The notes below the pieces were generated by a model. That model was given only the letters and a program-made list of their open reading frames with translations. It was not told the origin of the DNA and did not search any database. From contig OX485809.1 in assembly GCA_950295325.1 (NCBI GenBank), positions 30,518,144-30,582,143 on the forward strand: DNA of 64,000 nt. The letters run 5' to 3'. Below are positions 12,127-22,227 of the stretch, in pieces (position 1 is the first letter of the stretch; each line of letters starts with the position of its first letter). Source of the stretch: Polytrichum commune (Eukaryota > Streptophyta > Polytrichopsida > Polytrichales > Polytrichaceae). A program made the translations under genes and the position numbers.

Positions 12127-15100
12127 ATGGAAGGTAATCAAGAGGATGGTGACGTTGAGCAACATCAGCCTATGCCGTCATTCAAGTTGTTTAGTGATGA
12201 CGATGAGTTGGAGAGGCCGTTAGAAGTTGGTACTTCAAGGGGTAGAAAGAAGGGACGTTCTGGCACCAAGTTTCGTGGATCTAGATCTGGAAGGCGCAGT
12301 CGAGGTCGAGGACGAGGACAAGCTCCTGTGCATCGTGATTCACACGGTGTCGAAGAGATCTATGTTCCATCAGAAACATCTTTGTTGAATTCATCACAGT
12401 TTGCTTGTGGTGCAGATGGCGTTTTGTTGAGTGATAGCCATAATGTTGTTTCAAGTGTGCAAACTGTTTGTATTGACGCACCTCCATCCTCAGATGTTCG
12501 TGTTGATGGTGTTGATTCGAACATTGTGAGAAGCAACACTATTCCCAATGTTTTGAATGCACCAGTGTTTGTGAACACTACTGTGTGTGCAGATCTCACA
12601 ACTGCTGCATCCGTAAATGCTACCTTCATAAATGGGACAAGAAGTGATGGCAATCCAAGCTCTAGTTCTGTACATCTTGGGGAGGTTCCAGTGCATGCTA
12701 GTGAGTTTCCACTCCAAGATAGATCTTCACAGGACCTTGTTGTGCATGTGGCACATGCGATTGTTCCATCTTCCTCGGAATTTCTGGATTTAGATCAAGA
12801 GGATTTCAATAGTGTCTAAAATGGCGATGAATCAAACAGTTACCGAAACGAGAGGTGGTGTATCAATAGATTTAATGCTTGGCGTAGGCACATGAATATC
12901 CCCACTGATATCCCCGTGGAAAAGATTCCACTACAGGAACTTGGTGTGATTCTTAGCAAGTTCTTTTTGATGGTTTGCAAGGTTGATGGCAACAAGTATC
13001 CAACCGAGTCCATCAAAAACCTCTTGATGTCTTTCAATCGCATAATTCTAAGAGAGCAGAAAACTCGTATCAATCTGACTTGGAATGAGGAGGTTGAGTT
13101 CAATATTCAGAGGCATCCGTGGTTTATTGGTGCTTGTCGCGCCGTACAAAAGGCAATGACCAAAAGTAAGGATCTAGGGGCCAATAAACCTCGGAGGAAA
13201 GTCGATCCTCTAACTTATGAGCAGGAGAAGTTAATCTTGGCCCATCCTTTACATCAGGTTACATCTGCTCATGGGATTCACAAGAGAATGGCCTTTTACT
13301 GTTTTATTGTCTTCCTCATCAGAGGTAACACTGAATTGTGGAAGGTAATGGTCAAGGACTTCACAATTGAAGTGGATCAACGTGGACGTGAGTTCTTGAA
13401 GTAGGTGTCCTCTCTTCAGAATCCATCAATTTTTAGAATCTACAAGTGCCTTTGTTGTTCTATATATGTGCACTAAAGTTCTGAGTATGAGCGTAATATT
13501 ATTCTCATTTGAATGGCCTTTGGTCTTGAGGTTCAGAATGATGCATGACTAACAACTTCAGTAATTAGGTGTCTACGGGCCTGCTCGGAGTCTCAAACAT
13601 TTTCGGTAGTTTGAGTATGATCATATTAACAATATTGATATGTTGTGCAGGTACGATGAGCGTACTTCAAAGAACCACAAAGTTACACTCAGCAGGTTCC
13701 AAGAAGAACACTTCAGGAGGCCAGTAGTTTCTTTCGATCCTGATGTAGTAGCCACATTTCGAGCTCTTTTGTCTCATATGCCAACCAACTCAGAGCATGG
13801 TCATCTATTTCTTGCTGCAATTGTCAATCCACGTTCTAATATTTGGTTCAGAAGTGGCATCAATGTTGGTGAGTCTGCTATGAGAAACTGGATGCGTCAG
13901 ATGTGTAAGACAGTAGGTCTAGTTGGTGATTTTACTAATAAATCAGGGAGAGTGACTGCAATTTCACGCATGTCAGCAGGTATGGTCCCTAGAAAAGCAA
14001 TCGCTTCAGTTACTGGTCATCGTGATGAAAAGACTCTTGAAAGGTACGATAGAACGTTGCAATTGCAACAAAACGCTGCCCAAGCTCTTTGTAGGGAACC
14101 TTACGATGAGGATGGTAATCCTCTTACATATGAAGACCATTATCGCAGGCAAATGGAGCATTACCATGCGCATGAAAATGTGCTAGAGGATAGTACATCA
14201 GAACTTCCTCCCTCTCATGGAAGTGGCATCCAACAAGGTTTTGGTGGCCGACTCCAGATCCGATCTGCACCGGACCAGGTTGAGGAACAAAATTTTGTTT
14301 CTGAAGCTTTTGAGGAAGATGTTCATAATACGAGTGAAAATGATGATGAAATTGTTGTTTGTCCTGAAGTTCAAGAGTGTGGCCAAAATTTAGACGATCC
14401 TTCTATTCTCCCACCAACAAAGACTAGGAGATTTGATTCCACTTCGCATGTCAGATTCCAGGTTCCTCCTACTACAATTCCCCATGCAAGTGCCTTTCGT
14501 CCAAGTAATGTGCACAGTGCATTTCGTCCAGTAGTTTCTTGCCGACCTCATGTGCCGCCTCCAATATACAGACCTCAAGCAGCTCCATTGCAGAGGCAAT
14601 TTTATACCCCTTCAAGGCCTTTTAATCATGTGTACAAACCATACGATATCTATCATGATAGGGTTTTTGCTCCTCCGCCGAGGCCTATGGCTCCTTATCA
14701 ACATGTTCAGTCTATTGGTCAGGCAAATCCCGGTAACATCAGGACATGTTGCGGTAACATACCATATGTTGTGACACCTAATACATCTACCCCGGAAGCT
14801 GTGTGGTTAGAGTACGTTAAAGAATGCTGGAATTATGAATGGACATCTTTTGAGAAAGAAGATTTCAGTCATCACATCCCGGCTACTACTGTTGATGCTG
14901 TAAATTTACCGTGTGTCCAAGCTGTTTCAAGTGGTCAATGTGCAGAAACTAATGATGTTAATCAGGTCATGCAAGATGCTGAGAGGAATAACCAACAAGT
15001 TGGTGAAGGAGTTGCAGTATTGAATCCCGTGGCATTGCAACAAGTTGATGTCCCTAGGCAAGCTGATGTTGGTCGAATTCAGTTCCATGCTGGAGTTCAC

Positions 15101-15196
15101 CACCACTACAATATTGTTTTAGGCGATCCCATCTCTTTGTCAAGAGTTTTGGAGAATATATTCCAACGAACTGGACGTGATGGTTCAGGGAATTAG
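12127..15196 (+). CDS. Crypton-type tyrosine recombinase (DUF3504 family), one in-frame TAA
   Basis: Predicted to cut and rejoin DNA through a tyrosine intermediate. Exon 1 is 12127-13400 and exon 2 is 13651-15196; the GT-AG intron restores the frame as REFLK-YDERTSKNHK. The N-terminal ~230 residues hold an Arg/Gly-rich stretch (GSRSGRRSRGRGRG). The next part has the Crypton SAM-like region (RFNAWRRH, LSKFFLMV, then DPLTYEQEKLI). The catalytic domain shows Arg I in FLIRGNTELW (codon 13321), a box II NKSGRVT with Arg at 13949 but Lys where His is usual, GHRDEKTLERYDR with His at 14018 and the candidate nucleophile Tyr at 14045. About 380 Pro/Tyr/His-rich residues follow the Tyr, an unusual extension. 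A TAA at 12817-12819 interrupts the frame between the N-terminal part and the recombinase core; both sides share the same frame. The ATG at 12127 is the first in frame. Relatives are known to me from fungal, oomycete and animal Cryptons and from QRICH1/ZMYM/KCTD1. Family is confident; activity is not. Confidence 0.85.
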
Positions 15197-15297
15197 TGCA
15201 GGAAGATTAGTGCAAACCCAGTGCAGGTATGCGATTGAATTAATTGTGTTGGCAACTTTGAGCATGGGTTGATCTGTAGCTAATTCCTCTGCCTGCA

Positions 15298-16680
15298 TTA
15301 ATTTGTGCAATGATCTGTAGCTGGCTGTTCATGTGCCTGCCTTACTTTGTTTTCGATCATCCTCCTGGATATAGATTGCACCCTAGCTTGATAATTTCTG
15401 AAGCTAAATGTGTTTTTGGTGTGAATGGTTAGCATATTTTGTGTTTTGTTTTGTTTCGAATAATCTGTTTTGTTCCGGAAGTCTTTTTCAGCAATGTAAT
15501 GTTGAGTGGAACTTCGAATGTATTTGCAGGTGGGTACATTGTCATGGGCTCCCGCACCTCTGGTAAGACTGAGGTGGCTACCACCCGAGCTACATGAGAC
15601 CAATTTGTTCCTTAGAATACAACAACACGTCTTCAGGTGTCATTCTGGAGGTCATTCTGTGAACGAACCTCTGAATTTGAGCAGGATATGAGGTGCTTAG
15701 CTCATACTGGAAAAGAGGCCTTACCTGCCTCATGCTTTTAATCCATTTGGTAGAAAGAGGTGTTTGAATATAGTGCATTAATGCACTATTCATTTGCAAG
15801 CACCCACCCGATGGTTTTGGAAGGTCCTAGAGCTAGAATAGGCTGTCAATAGATGTTGCATTAGACCCCTAACCTGTGAGGTTGATTGGACCTTGCTCCA
15901 GTCCAAGTTCCTTGGATCAACACTAGATTCATGCAAAAGAACACATAGTAGAGGAGATGTTTGTGCTTTATATGGCATCGATCTTGAGCATCCAAGATGT
16001 CAAATGGTGGCTTGTGCACTCTCATTGTCAATTCTGAAATCATTCATCAGATGCTCAACAAAAATAAAAGCAGGGGGAGAAGTATGTAAGCACCCCTTGT
16101 CGTGTCTCCTGGTAAGTGTTGGGTTCTATTTGTCTCTGAATTGTCAATTGATCTGGTATTAGTGTAGTTGTACATCACTTTTTTGGTAGTTAACCAATTT
16201 GAAAATCCATGGAATGATTCACAAGAGGTTTAGCCTATTGGCTAGCAAACTGTACCATTGGTTTTTGTGTACCTGAGCTGTTTGATTGAGGAAAGGCATA
16301 CAAAAATTCTTGCATACTGCTGTGGAACCTTAATGTGAAGAGGTCACCTTTTTGCAGCAATTCCCTATTTGATGGTGTTGGAACATGTGCAGATAAGATT
16401 TAAACCATTCTAGGTTCAATAGCTAATGCAATTGGGTAGGGTCTATATGATTGTTTAAAGTGAGAATATTTACTTCGACCCCTTATAACTTTTGCATCTC
16501 ACCTTGATTCTGAAACTTGCAATGACAATCTCCAAGCTGACGGATCAATCATTCCAACAGATTTCACCAGCTGATGTGGCTAGGGTGCAATCGATCTCCA
16601 GGTGGATGATCGTATGCAAATTAACGCAAGCACTGAAACAGCTAGCTACCTACAGATCAATACACAAATTCGATAGTCCC
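15298..16680. repeat. Inverted-repeat pair flanking about 1.2 kb downstream of the recombinase
   Basis: Sequence around 15298-15400 is the reverse complement of about 16565-16670. Shared blocks, read on the + strand at the right copy, include gctagggtgcaatc, ccagg.ggatgatcg, gcaagcac and cagatcaatacacaaatt. Identity looks like roughly three quarters over 100 bp. Near the left copy there is also a short direct repeat of 'gatctgtagct'. The 1.2 kb between the arms shows no recognisable gene. This could be a MITE-like element or a pair of decayed element ends. Confidence 0.65.
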
Positions 16681-17315
16681 GGCACACTTCACCGCAAAAA
16701 GTTCCAAAATCAAAGGCAGGGTGCAAGACGATCTCCAGAAGCACGATGAGCTACAACGGAGAGAAAGAGAAAAGATATTTGAAAATGGATTCCCGCCCAT
16801 TTGGGGCTAATTGGTGTAATAATCTAGTCCCACATGGTGAAAAGGGTAGGTAAGTAGGTCGGAACAAGTTAGGTAGGTCGCAACACAGTAGGTCGCTATG
16901 GTCTTGGACCGTCCAGTGGAGAGCCAATGGGACTTCGCCACATCAGCTTCTATATCTCCAGAATCGGCTACGAGGGACTGTACAGATAACTATATTGTGT
17001 TAGTAAGCTTCAGATCTTTCCTCACAATCAAGGATTTATGTAGATGGGAGCTTATGTTACAGCCCATAATCGTCAAAAAATGATTATTTTCTTAGTTTAG
17101 GTAGAGCTCACAACGGTTTTACACTATTTACAATAAATTGGAACTTTTCTATGAGATGCTGAAGTTCATCGTTAGTGTGCAGTTTGGGGGGGGGGGGGGG
17201 GGAGGGGAGTTTGAGAGGCACAGTGGAGGAGATGAGGCTTGGGAATTTGGAGTGGAAGCAATTGATCTGTGTATCTTATGCAAGCACATGTTCTGTGATT
17301 GGGTGGGGATTGCAG

Positions 17316-17480
17316 GTGGCCATTGCGACAGGCAAAACAGAGGATGATGAACCAAAATTAGAAGAGGAGGGAGACATCGATGAAGATGCTGGAGAAGAGT
17401 ATGAAGATGTGCACAACTACAATGATGTGGAATTACCCACATTTGGGGCTGCGGAGGAAGAGGATTACTATGAGTATTGA
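17316..17480 (+). CDS. Orphan 3'-terminal exon with acidic tail (product unknown)
   Basis: A good splice acceptor (attgcag) at 17309-17315 is followed by an open frame of 54 codons ending in TGA. It encodes a highly acidic tail: GKTEDDEPKLEEEGD, then EEYEDVHNYNDVELPTFG and a final EEEDYYEY. The composition and codon pattern look like a genuine C-terminus. I could not find the upstream exons between the recombinase gene and this point. It may be a gene fragment, a captured exon, or the end of a gene whose other exons I failed to recognise. I do not recognise the family. Confidence 0.4.
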   Translation: MAIATGKTEDDEPKLEEEGDIDEDAGEEYEDVHNYNDVELPTFGAAEEEDYYEY

Positions 17481-18855
17481 CTTGGAATATAGATTCCCAA
17501 TGCTGCTCTTGTATCAGTATCCCACTGTCTATATTCTTTTTGTTCCTGAATGTAGAGCTTACAAACAGACAGACAGCCAGGTGAGCCACCAGATGTTACA
17601 CAGTAGAAATGATACATCCTTCCATCAAGGAAAACAGAGTTGTATACTATGAATCTCATACGGCACTGCTTCCAAGAAGCAGAAATTCATTGATTGGTCA
17701 ATTGGCTTGGCATTGAGATGTGTAATATGAGAGTTATACCTCTCTAGTTGGATTTTGAATTAAATTGATTAACTGGAGTCATATGAGCCCTTCTGTAAAG
17801 TCTCTAGTGGGTTGTTCCATCAGCACAATGGTACGCTCTAGTGTTGTTACTCAATGTAAGACAGTTTGCTCACATGCCACGTGCAAGTGCATTTGTTGAA
17901 GATTCAAGACAGTGAATCAGTGATGTGATTGGACAAAAATGTGATCAATGTCGTTGGCCCTGTCTTTAGTTGCTCAGGTCTGGTACCTACTTTTCTTAGA
18001 TACATTTTGAAGATAACAGTGCCACTACTTGTTAATTAAAGGGTGTTCAACTCAAAGTGGACATTTCATGATGCTCAATATTGCTGCACATCTGTTCAAA
18101 CTTGGTGTGTGAATCATTATGAAATGTATGACGTAAAAATAGTAAAAAACCCTCACTTTCAGGAAATGAGTTGACAAATCTCCACACTACTCATCACATT
18201 TTCAGACAATTCTACCTAATCCCTGCCAGTCGTTTGATGATTCTTGCATAGAACTGCAATATGCAGAGCATGGGCAGAGAACGGTATTCAAATACTACTA
18301 AGATTCTCCGAGTCAGGAGCTTTGAACTTGCTGGAGGTGTGCGTGAATTTACCTAGTTCTCAAGCAACCCTACATATGTTAAGTAATGACATTCATCGTC
18401 CTCCGATACTCCAATTCTGGCCCATTTTGGATCTTCCTCATTATCAACGGTCTGCAAATGTTCTGGAAGGACGACCGATACCAGAACAAAAGTGCCGTTG
18501 GAATCAATTTAGAGACTCACTCAGGGTTGAGATATCATTGACATTCTTAATATTTGCCCTCATCGATGGCAGCAGCGGATCGACGGCGTCCATGAAGCTT
18601 CGGCAGCCCATGCGGAGCTCAATCCGTTCACCAATAAAAATAAAAATAATCTTATCCAAAACTTTTGACGAGGCTCTTATCATCCTTCCCTTCGCTTCGG
18701 GGAAGGCCTGCTTCCCTTCAGCTTTCTCTGGAAATCAAAATCCTCACCACCTACCTCCCAAAGTGTGTATGCAGATCGCACACTCGCGGCAGCTCAAGAT
18801 TTCCAAGCACTACTGCGTGGCGGGTTGTGTGTTTAGCAGGTTAAGTGTACCAGCC
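17481..18855. other. Intergenic, nothing firm
   Basis: No conserved domain is visible. A reading frame stays open from 18244 into the zinc-finger pseudogene, but its residues before the Met at 18856 resemble no protein I know and are likely non-coding 5' flank. Confidence 0.5.
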
Positions 18856-19140
18856 ATGGCATCCATTGTTGCACTTCAAGCTGCATCGGTGGTCACATTG
18901 GCACTGATGTCGTTGAAGAAAGCCGCCATGCCAGGATCATTATCCTCAAAGGTTTCATCTCTCAGCTTGAAGCGGAGAGTGAACGAGAAAGCTTCTCGGG
19001 GACCTAAGGTGGTGTGCGCAGTGGGAGATGTCTCCGCCGAAGGCACCAACTACTTGATTGCAGGCGACATAGCCATCGCCTTGGTAGGGACAGCCTGACC
19101 TATCCTGTTCTCTCGCAAGGATTTGTGCCCGGAGTGCGAT
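18856..19140 (+). pseudogene. Plastid DnaJ-type zinc-finger (CxxCxGxG) protein, broken copy
   Basis: The frame starts MASIVALQAASVVTLALMSL, a Ser/Ala-rich probable plastid transit peptide. It continues into SAEGTNYLIAGDIAIALVGTA, a membrane-like segment, then an in-frame TGA at 19096-19098, then in the same frame PILFSRKDLCPECDGAGFVR. The CPECDGAGF motif is the first half of a DnaJ-like zinc-binding pair seen in small plant thylakoid proteins. The second CxxCxGxG half is absent, because after about 19140 the sequence changes into an unrelated GC-rich island. With one stop inside the conserved core and loss of the C-terminus, it is best read as a pseudogene, possibly an intronless retrocopy. 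Which zinc-finger protein it derives from is not settled. Confidence 0.6.
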
Positions 19141-19510
19141 GGTGCAGGCTTCGTCCGCACGACCGCAAGACCCTCGCTGCTGTTGGGCCTCGTTCCGCCC
19201 CCGATCGACACCAAATCGGGGCGGTCACGCGGCCGCTGGGAGCGGCAGCGCGAGGCGGGAAGGCGCATGGCGATGGTGGCGAGCGGGGCCGCCCTGCCTT
19301 CGATGATGGTGGCTGACGATGATGTGCGGTGTCGGTGACGCGCTGGCTCGCCGCGAGCGTTCGGGGAACGTGGGGAACGCAGGACGACGTGGCTGGCTAT
19401 GGCCTCGAGCTATGGGGAACGTGGGGAACGCATGACGACGTGGCTGGCTATGGCCGCGAGCTATGGGGAACGTAGGACGACGTGGCCGCTTCATAGGGCC
19501 GGCATTTCTG
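19140..19510. repeat. GC-rich island with 51-bp tandem repeats
   Basis: A strong local GC peak in an otherwise AT-rich spacer. From about 19351 to 19490 there are about 2.5 copies of a 51-bp unit containing tggggaacgtggggaacgc, gacgacgtggctggctatgg and cgagc. Because 51 is a multiple of three, the minus strand stays open with a 17-residue repeat (PTFPIARGHSQPRR...), but no family is recognised and I do not call it a gene. Confidence 0.75.
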
Positions 19511-20594
19511 GACGGCACTTCAAACCTCCTCTTCAAATATTTGGGTCATTGTAAATTACATTGGTACTAGGGCGATTTTATCTAGTTGTTAAGGTTTGAG
19601 CATGGTATATACATCTAAATGGTAGCAATTTTTTTTTATATCTCTGTATCTTATTTTTATTGAAAATTAATAATATCCTCATTATAGATACCGAAACGAT
19701 ATCAAAAGAAGACACTATCATGCCAACATTGGTTTACACTATTATAAATTGGGGGGGGGGGGGGATCAAGCTCAAATAAACTTCAAAACCATGTAGTCTT
19801 GTTAATCAAGAGCATTATTATGGAGGAGGAGTTAATGACTCAAGTTTATGGGAAGGGAATTGTATAATCCCCCACACAGTATGTTAAAATGACCATAAAG
19901 ATGCATCGTGTGATCACATGACCTATCAAAATTTGAAAATCCATCATACACATTAAGAGGAGCAAGGTATCGGCTTTGCTTCCCTCTTTCTTTACATTTA
20001 AGCTATGCATCCTCTTTCGATACTACCGTAAGTACCTTTTACCACTTCAGCACTAATTAAACTATTTGTAGGAAAACCGAAACTTTTGGAAATTGGATCT
20101 TTAAAACCTCAAAATTTAATGTGGAATAAATGTCATTTTTCATTAAAGCCATAATTTCCGCATCTCAAAATAAAAAAACATAATAATCATTTGCCTATAA
20201 ATGGTAAATAGACAAAATGGTAAAAATACTACAACATCCACTTAGAACTGGCTGGGGCAAACCAACCCATACATTGGTTCCTTGGATGCAAGGGTTTAAG
20301 CATCCAACAAAGAACGAGTGTATGGGTTGGTTCACCCAAATCCTTAGAGCTTTGCCAAACGTGTGGTTGTTTAACTACTGTAGTGTGTGGTTAATTTAAC
20401 AATCCCCTACAAAATTCTCTCACCTTGACATATCCACCAAATACCATCAATTTTTGACACCCTCGGATAGGTTCTTTGATACCTTGATTGATATTAATCA
20501 ATACCATACCAAAACTCGTGCAAAACCCCTCCAAGGTATTGCTGTGGGGCTTAGGGTTTAGGAGAGCTTCAATCGGTAATGGGATTGTGAGAAG
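19511..20594. other. Intergenic, nothing recognised
   Basis: AT-rich, with a G tract near 19751-19764. No open frame with recognisable content. Confidence 0.5.
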
Positions 20595-21080
20595 TGAGAG
20601 ACTGGGCAATGTGGTCGATGCTGGAATCGAAAGGGCGGAACGGCGCAGAGAAGGCCGATCAGAGGAGGAGGCACGGGCGAAAGTAGAGCAGTGTGAGAAA
20701 TTTGTGGACAAAAGGCTCAAACCTGACCTGGTGGCTGTAATTGGAGTGCTTCAGTGTTAGCGCAGCAGTAAATCTATGCCGATCTCGCAACCAACACGAA
20801 GATGCTGCAGAAGCTGAATTTGACGAAGCTGAGGATGATGATCAACATGGGGTCCGCGATGTATGAGCAAGCTGAAGTGCCGGATTCTACCAGAATCTTT
20901 GTTGACAATAGTGTTAGGGTTTCATGGCGGTGTTTACTGGGGATGAGGCCATCTGGTTTATCATGGCCAAGGACAAGGTTCTCAGTAACCAGATAGAGCA
21001 ACACACACCTCACATTTGCGAGCATTAAGGCGCAGATCAAGCTTGTCGGCGAGGGTATTCGAGAATTGATGAACATTTCT
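20595..21080 (+). pseudogene. UXT (prefoldin-like alpha subunit) pseudogene
   Basis: The + strand carries, in order, the signature blocks of the UXT prefoldin-like protein, a small coiled-coil co-chaperone: KVEQCEKFVDKRLKPDL, then after a frame change NMGSAMYEQAEVPDSTRIFVD, then DKVLSNQIEQH, then SIKAQIKLVGEGIRELMN. The blocks sit in different frames, and stops fall between them (for example TAG at 20758-20760). No introns separate the blocks. This indicates a processed or otherwise decayed copy, not a working gene. The parent gene is not in this window. Confidence 0.75.
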
Positions 21081-22227
21081 AACCAGCGATAGCACGACTC
21101 ATGCGAACAATCTAAATTTCTCTCTCAACAATGAGTTTGGCCCTCAATGAACCGAAATGAAATAGGTTGCTCATAATTCGCATTCAAACACTACCAACTA
21201 CCTCCGAGGATTCACCACAAGTGGAAAGAAATTATTGATAGTGTACGCAAAACAAACAATTGGAAAATTCATAGGGGACTAACTCCCAACGAAGAATTCC
21301 ATTGACTTGAAAACGAGAACTCTAATCTCTATTAGTTCAATCTGCTCCAATTAAAAAAGGTGAGTAAGAAGAGAAATCTCATTTTCTGGCTTCGGAGCTG
21401 GATACCCAAATATCATCAACATGCCCACATGCAGATCGCTCATTCTTTTGCAGCGCAATCACATGTCAAAATTATGAGCTTCTATCTTGGATCTCCCGAC
21501 TTCGTGGTTTTAAGCCCTCCAGTGAAGTGGGAGCTTGTTATTGGGTTCTGTAGCAGTTGGATTACTCAGTTGAAGTTATAAATTTCAAGCTGGGGAGGAT
21601 GGCAGGTGGTAGAATGATTCTGGTCATCCCCCTCTATAGCTTGCTCATTTGTTAATTATCAACATATTGAACCCACATTTCGTGTTGTGATTTTAGGTTC
21701 AGTAACTTAAGACAAAGAAAAAAACGTCTCTCTAGATAAGACTTATCAATGCTTTCACCTCAATTTGTAATGTATTGATACTCTCAGACGTGCCCACTTG
21801 TGGAATTCATTATTAACATCAGTTATGAAAGGGTTGGAATCATTTCTAATTTCTGAATCACTCACTGCTTATGATGCCAATCAATTTTTGCAAGATCGTA
21901 TACAATATGTTATTTCCACATACAGCTGGCTGCTATGATGATATACGAACATTAGCTTGTCCGTATATTGTACACATGATGTAACCCAGTTTTCTTTATA
22001 ATGTCGCCCCTCCACTTGTGCAGACACACACTTCTTCCTCTGGTGTGCAATTGGAGACCTTGTGTCAGCAATTTTGGATGTCATCGTAACGACATCTTTG
22101 CATCAGATGCAGGACACCTATAAGAGCTTGCAGCTCCCTCACAATGCTCCAGTAAAGGATTGAGGGACTGCCCCAAGGGCTGAGAAAGACACATTTTAGA
22201 GCTAAGATTTCTGACTGGATTGATAAG
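21081..22227. other. Intergenic / 5' flank of the STIG1-like gene
   Basis: No gene recognised. The last few hundred bases should contain the promoter and leader of the Cys-rich gene at 22228, but no TATA box or transcription start is clear by eye. Confidence 0.45.

Noticed and set aside
12812-12870. Tiny intron that would remove the TAA in the recombinase gene
   Set aside because: A GT..AG pair exists, but the intron would be only ~59 bp, and the sequence on both sides of and inside it continues the same coding frame.
13378-13650. Stronger-looking donor gtgagt at 13388 for the recombinase intron
   Set aside because: It leaves the wrong phase for exon 2; the donor at 13401 (aa/gtaggt) restores REFLK-YDERTSKNHK exactly.
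15570-15600. Second copy of the palindrome core (gtggctacc) downstream of the recombinase
   Set aside because: Only nine bases match, which is expected by chance in a window of this size.
18244-18855. Long open frame extending upstream of the plastid zinc-finger pseudogene
   Set aside because: Residues before the Met at 18856 resemble nothing, and the transit-peptide-like start lies at 18856.
19225-19536. Minus-strand frame with a 17-residue repeat
   Set aside because: The repeat follows from the 51-bp DNA repeat; Pro/Arg-rich text without a family match or gene signals.
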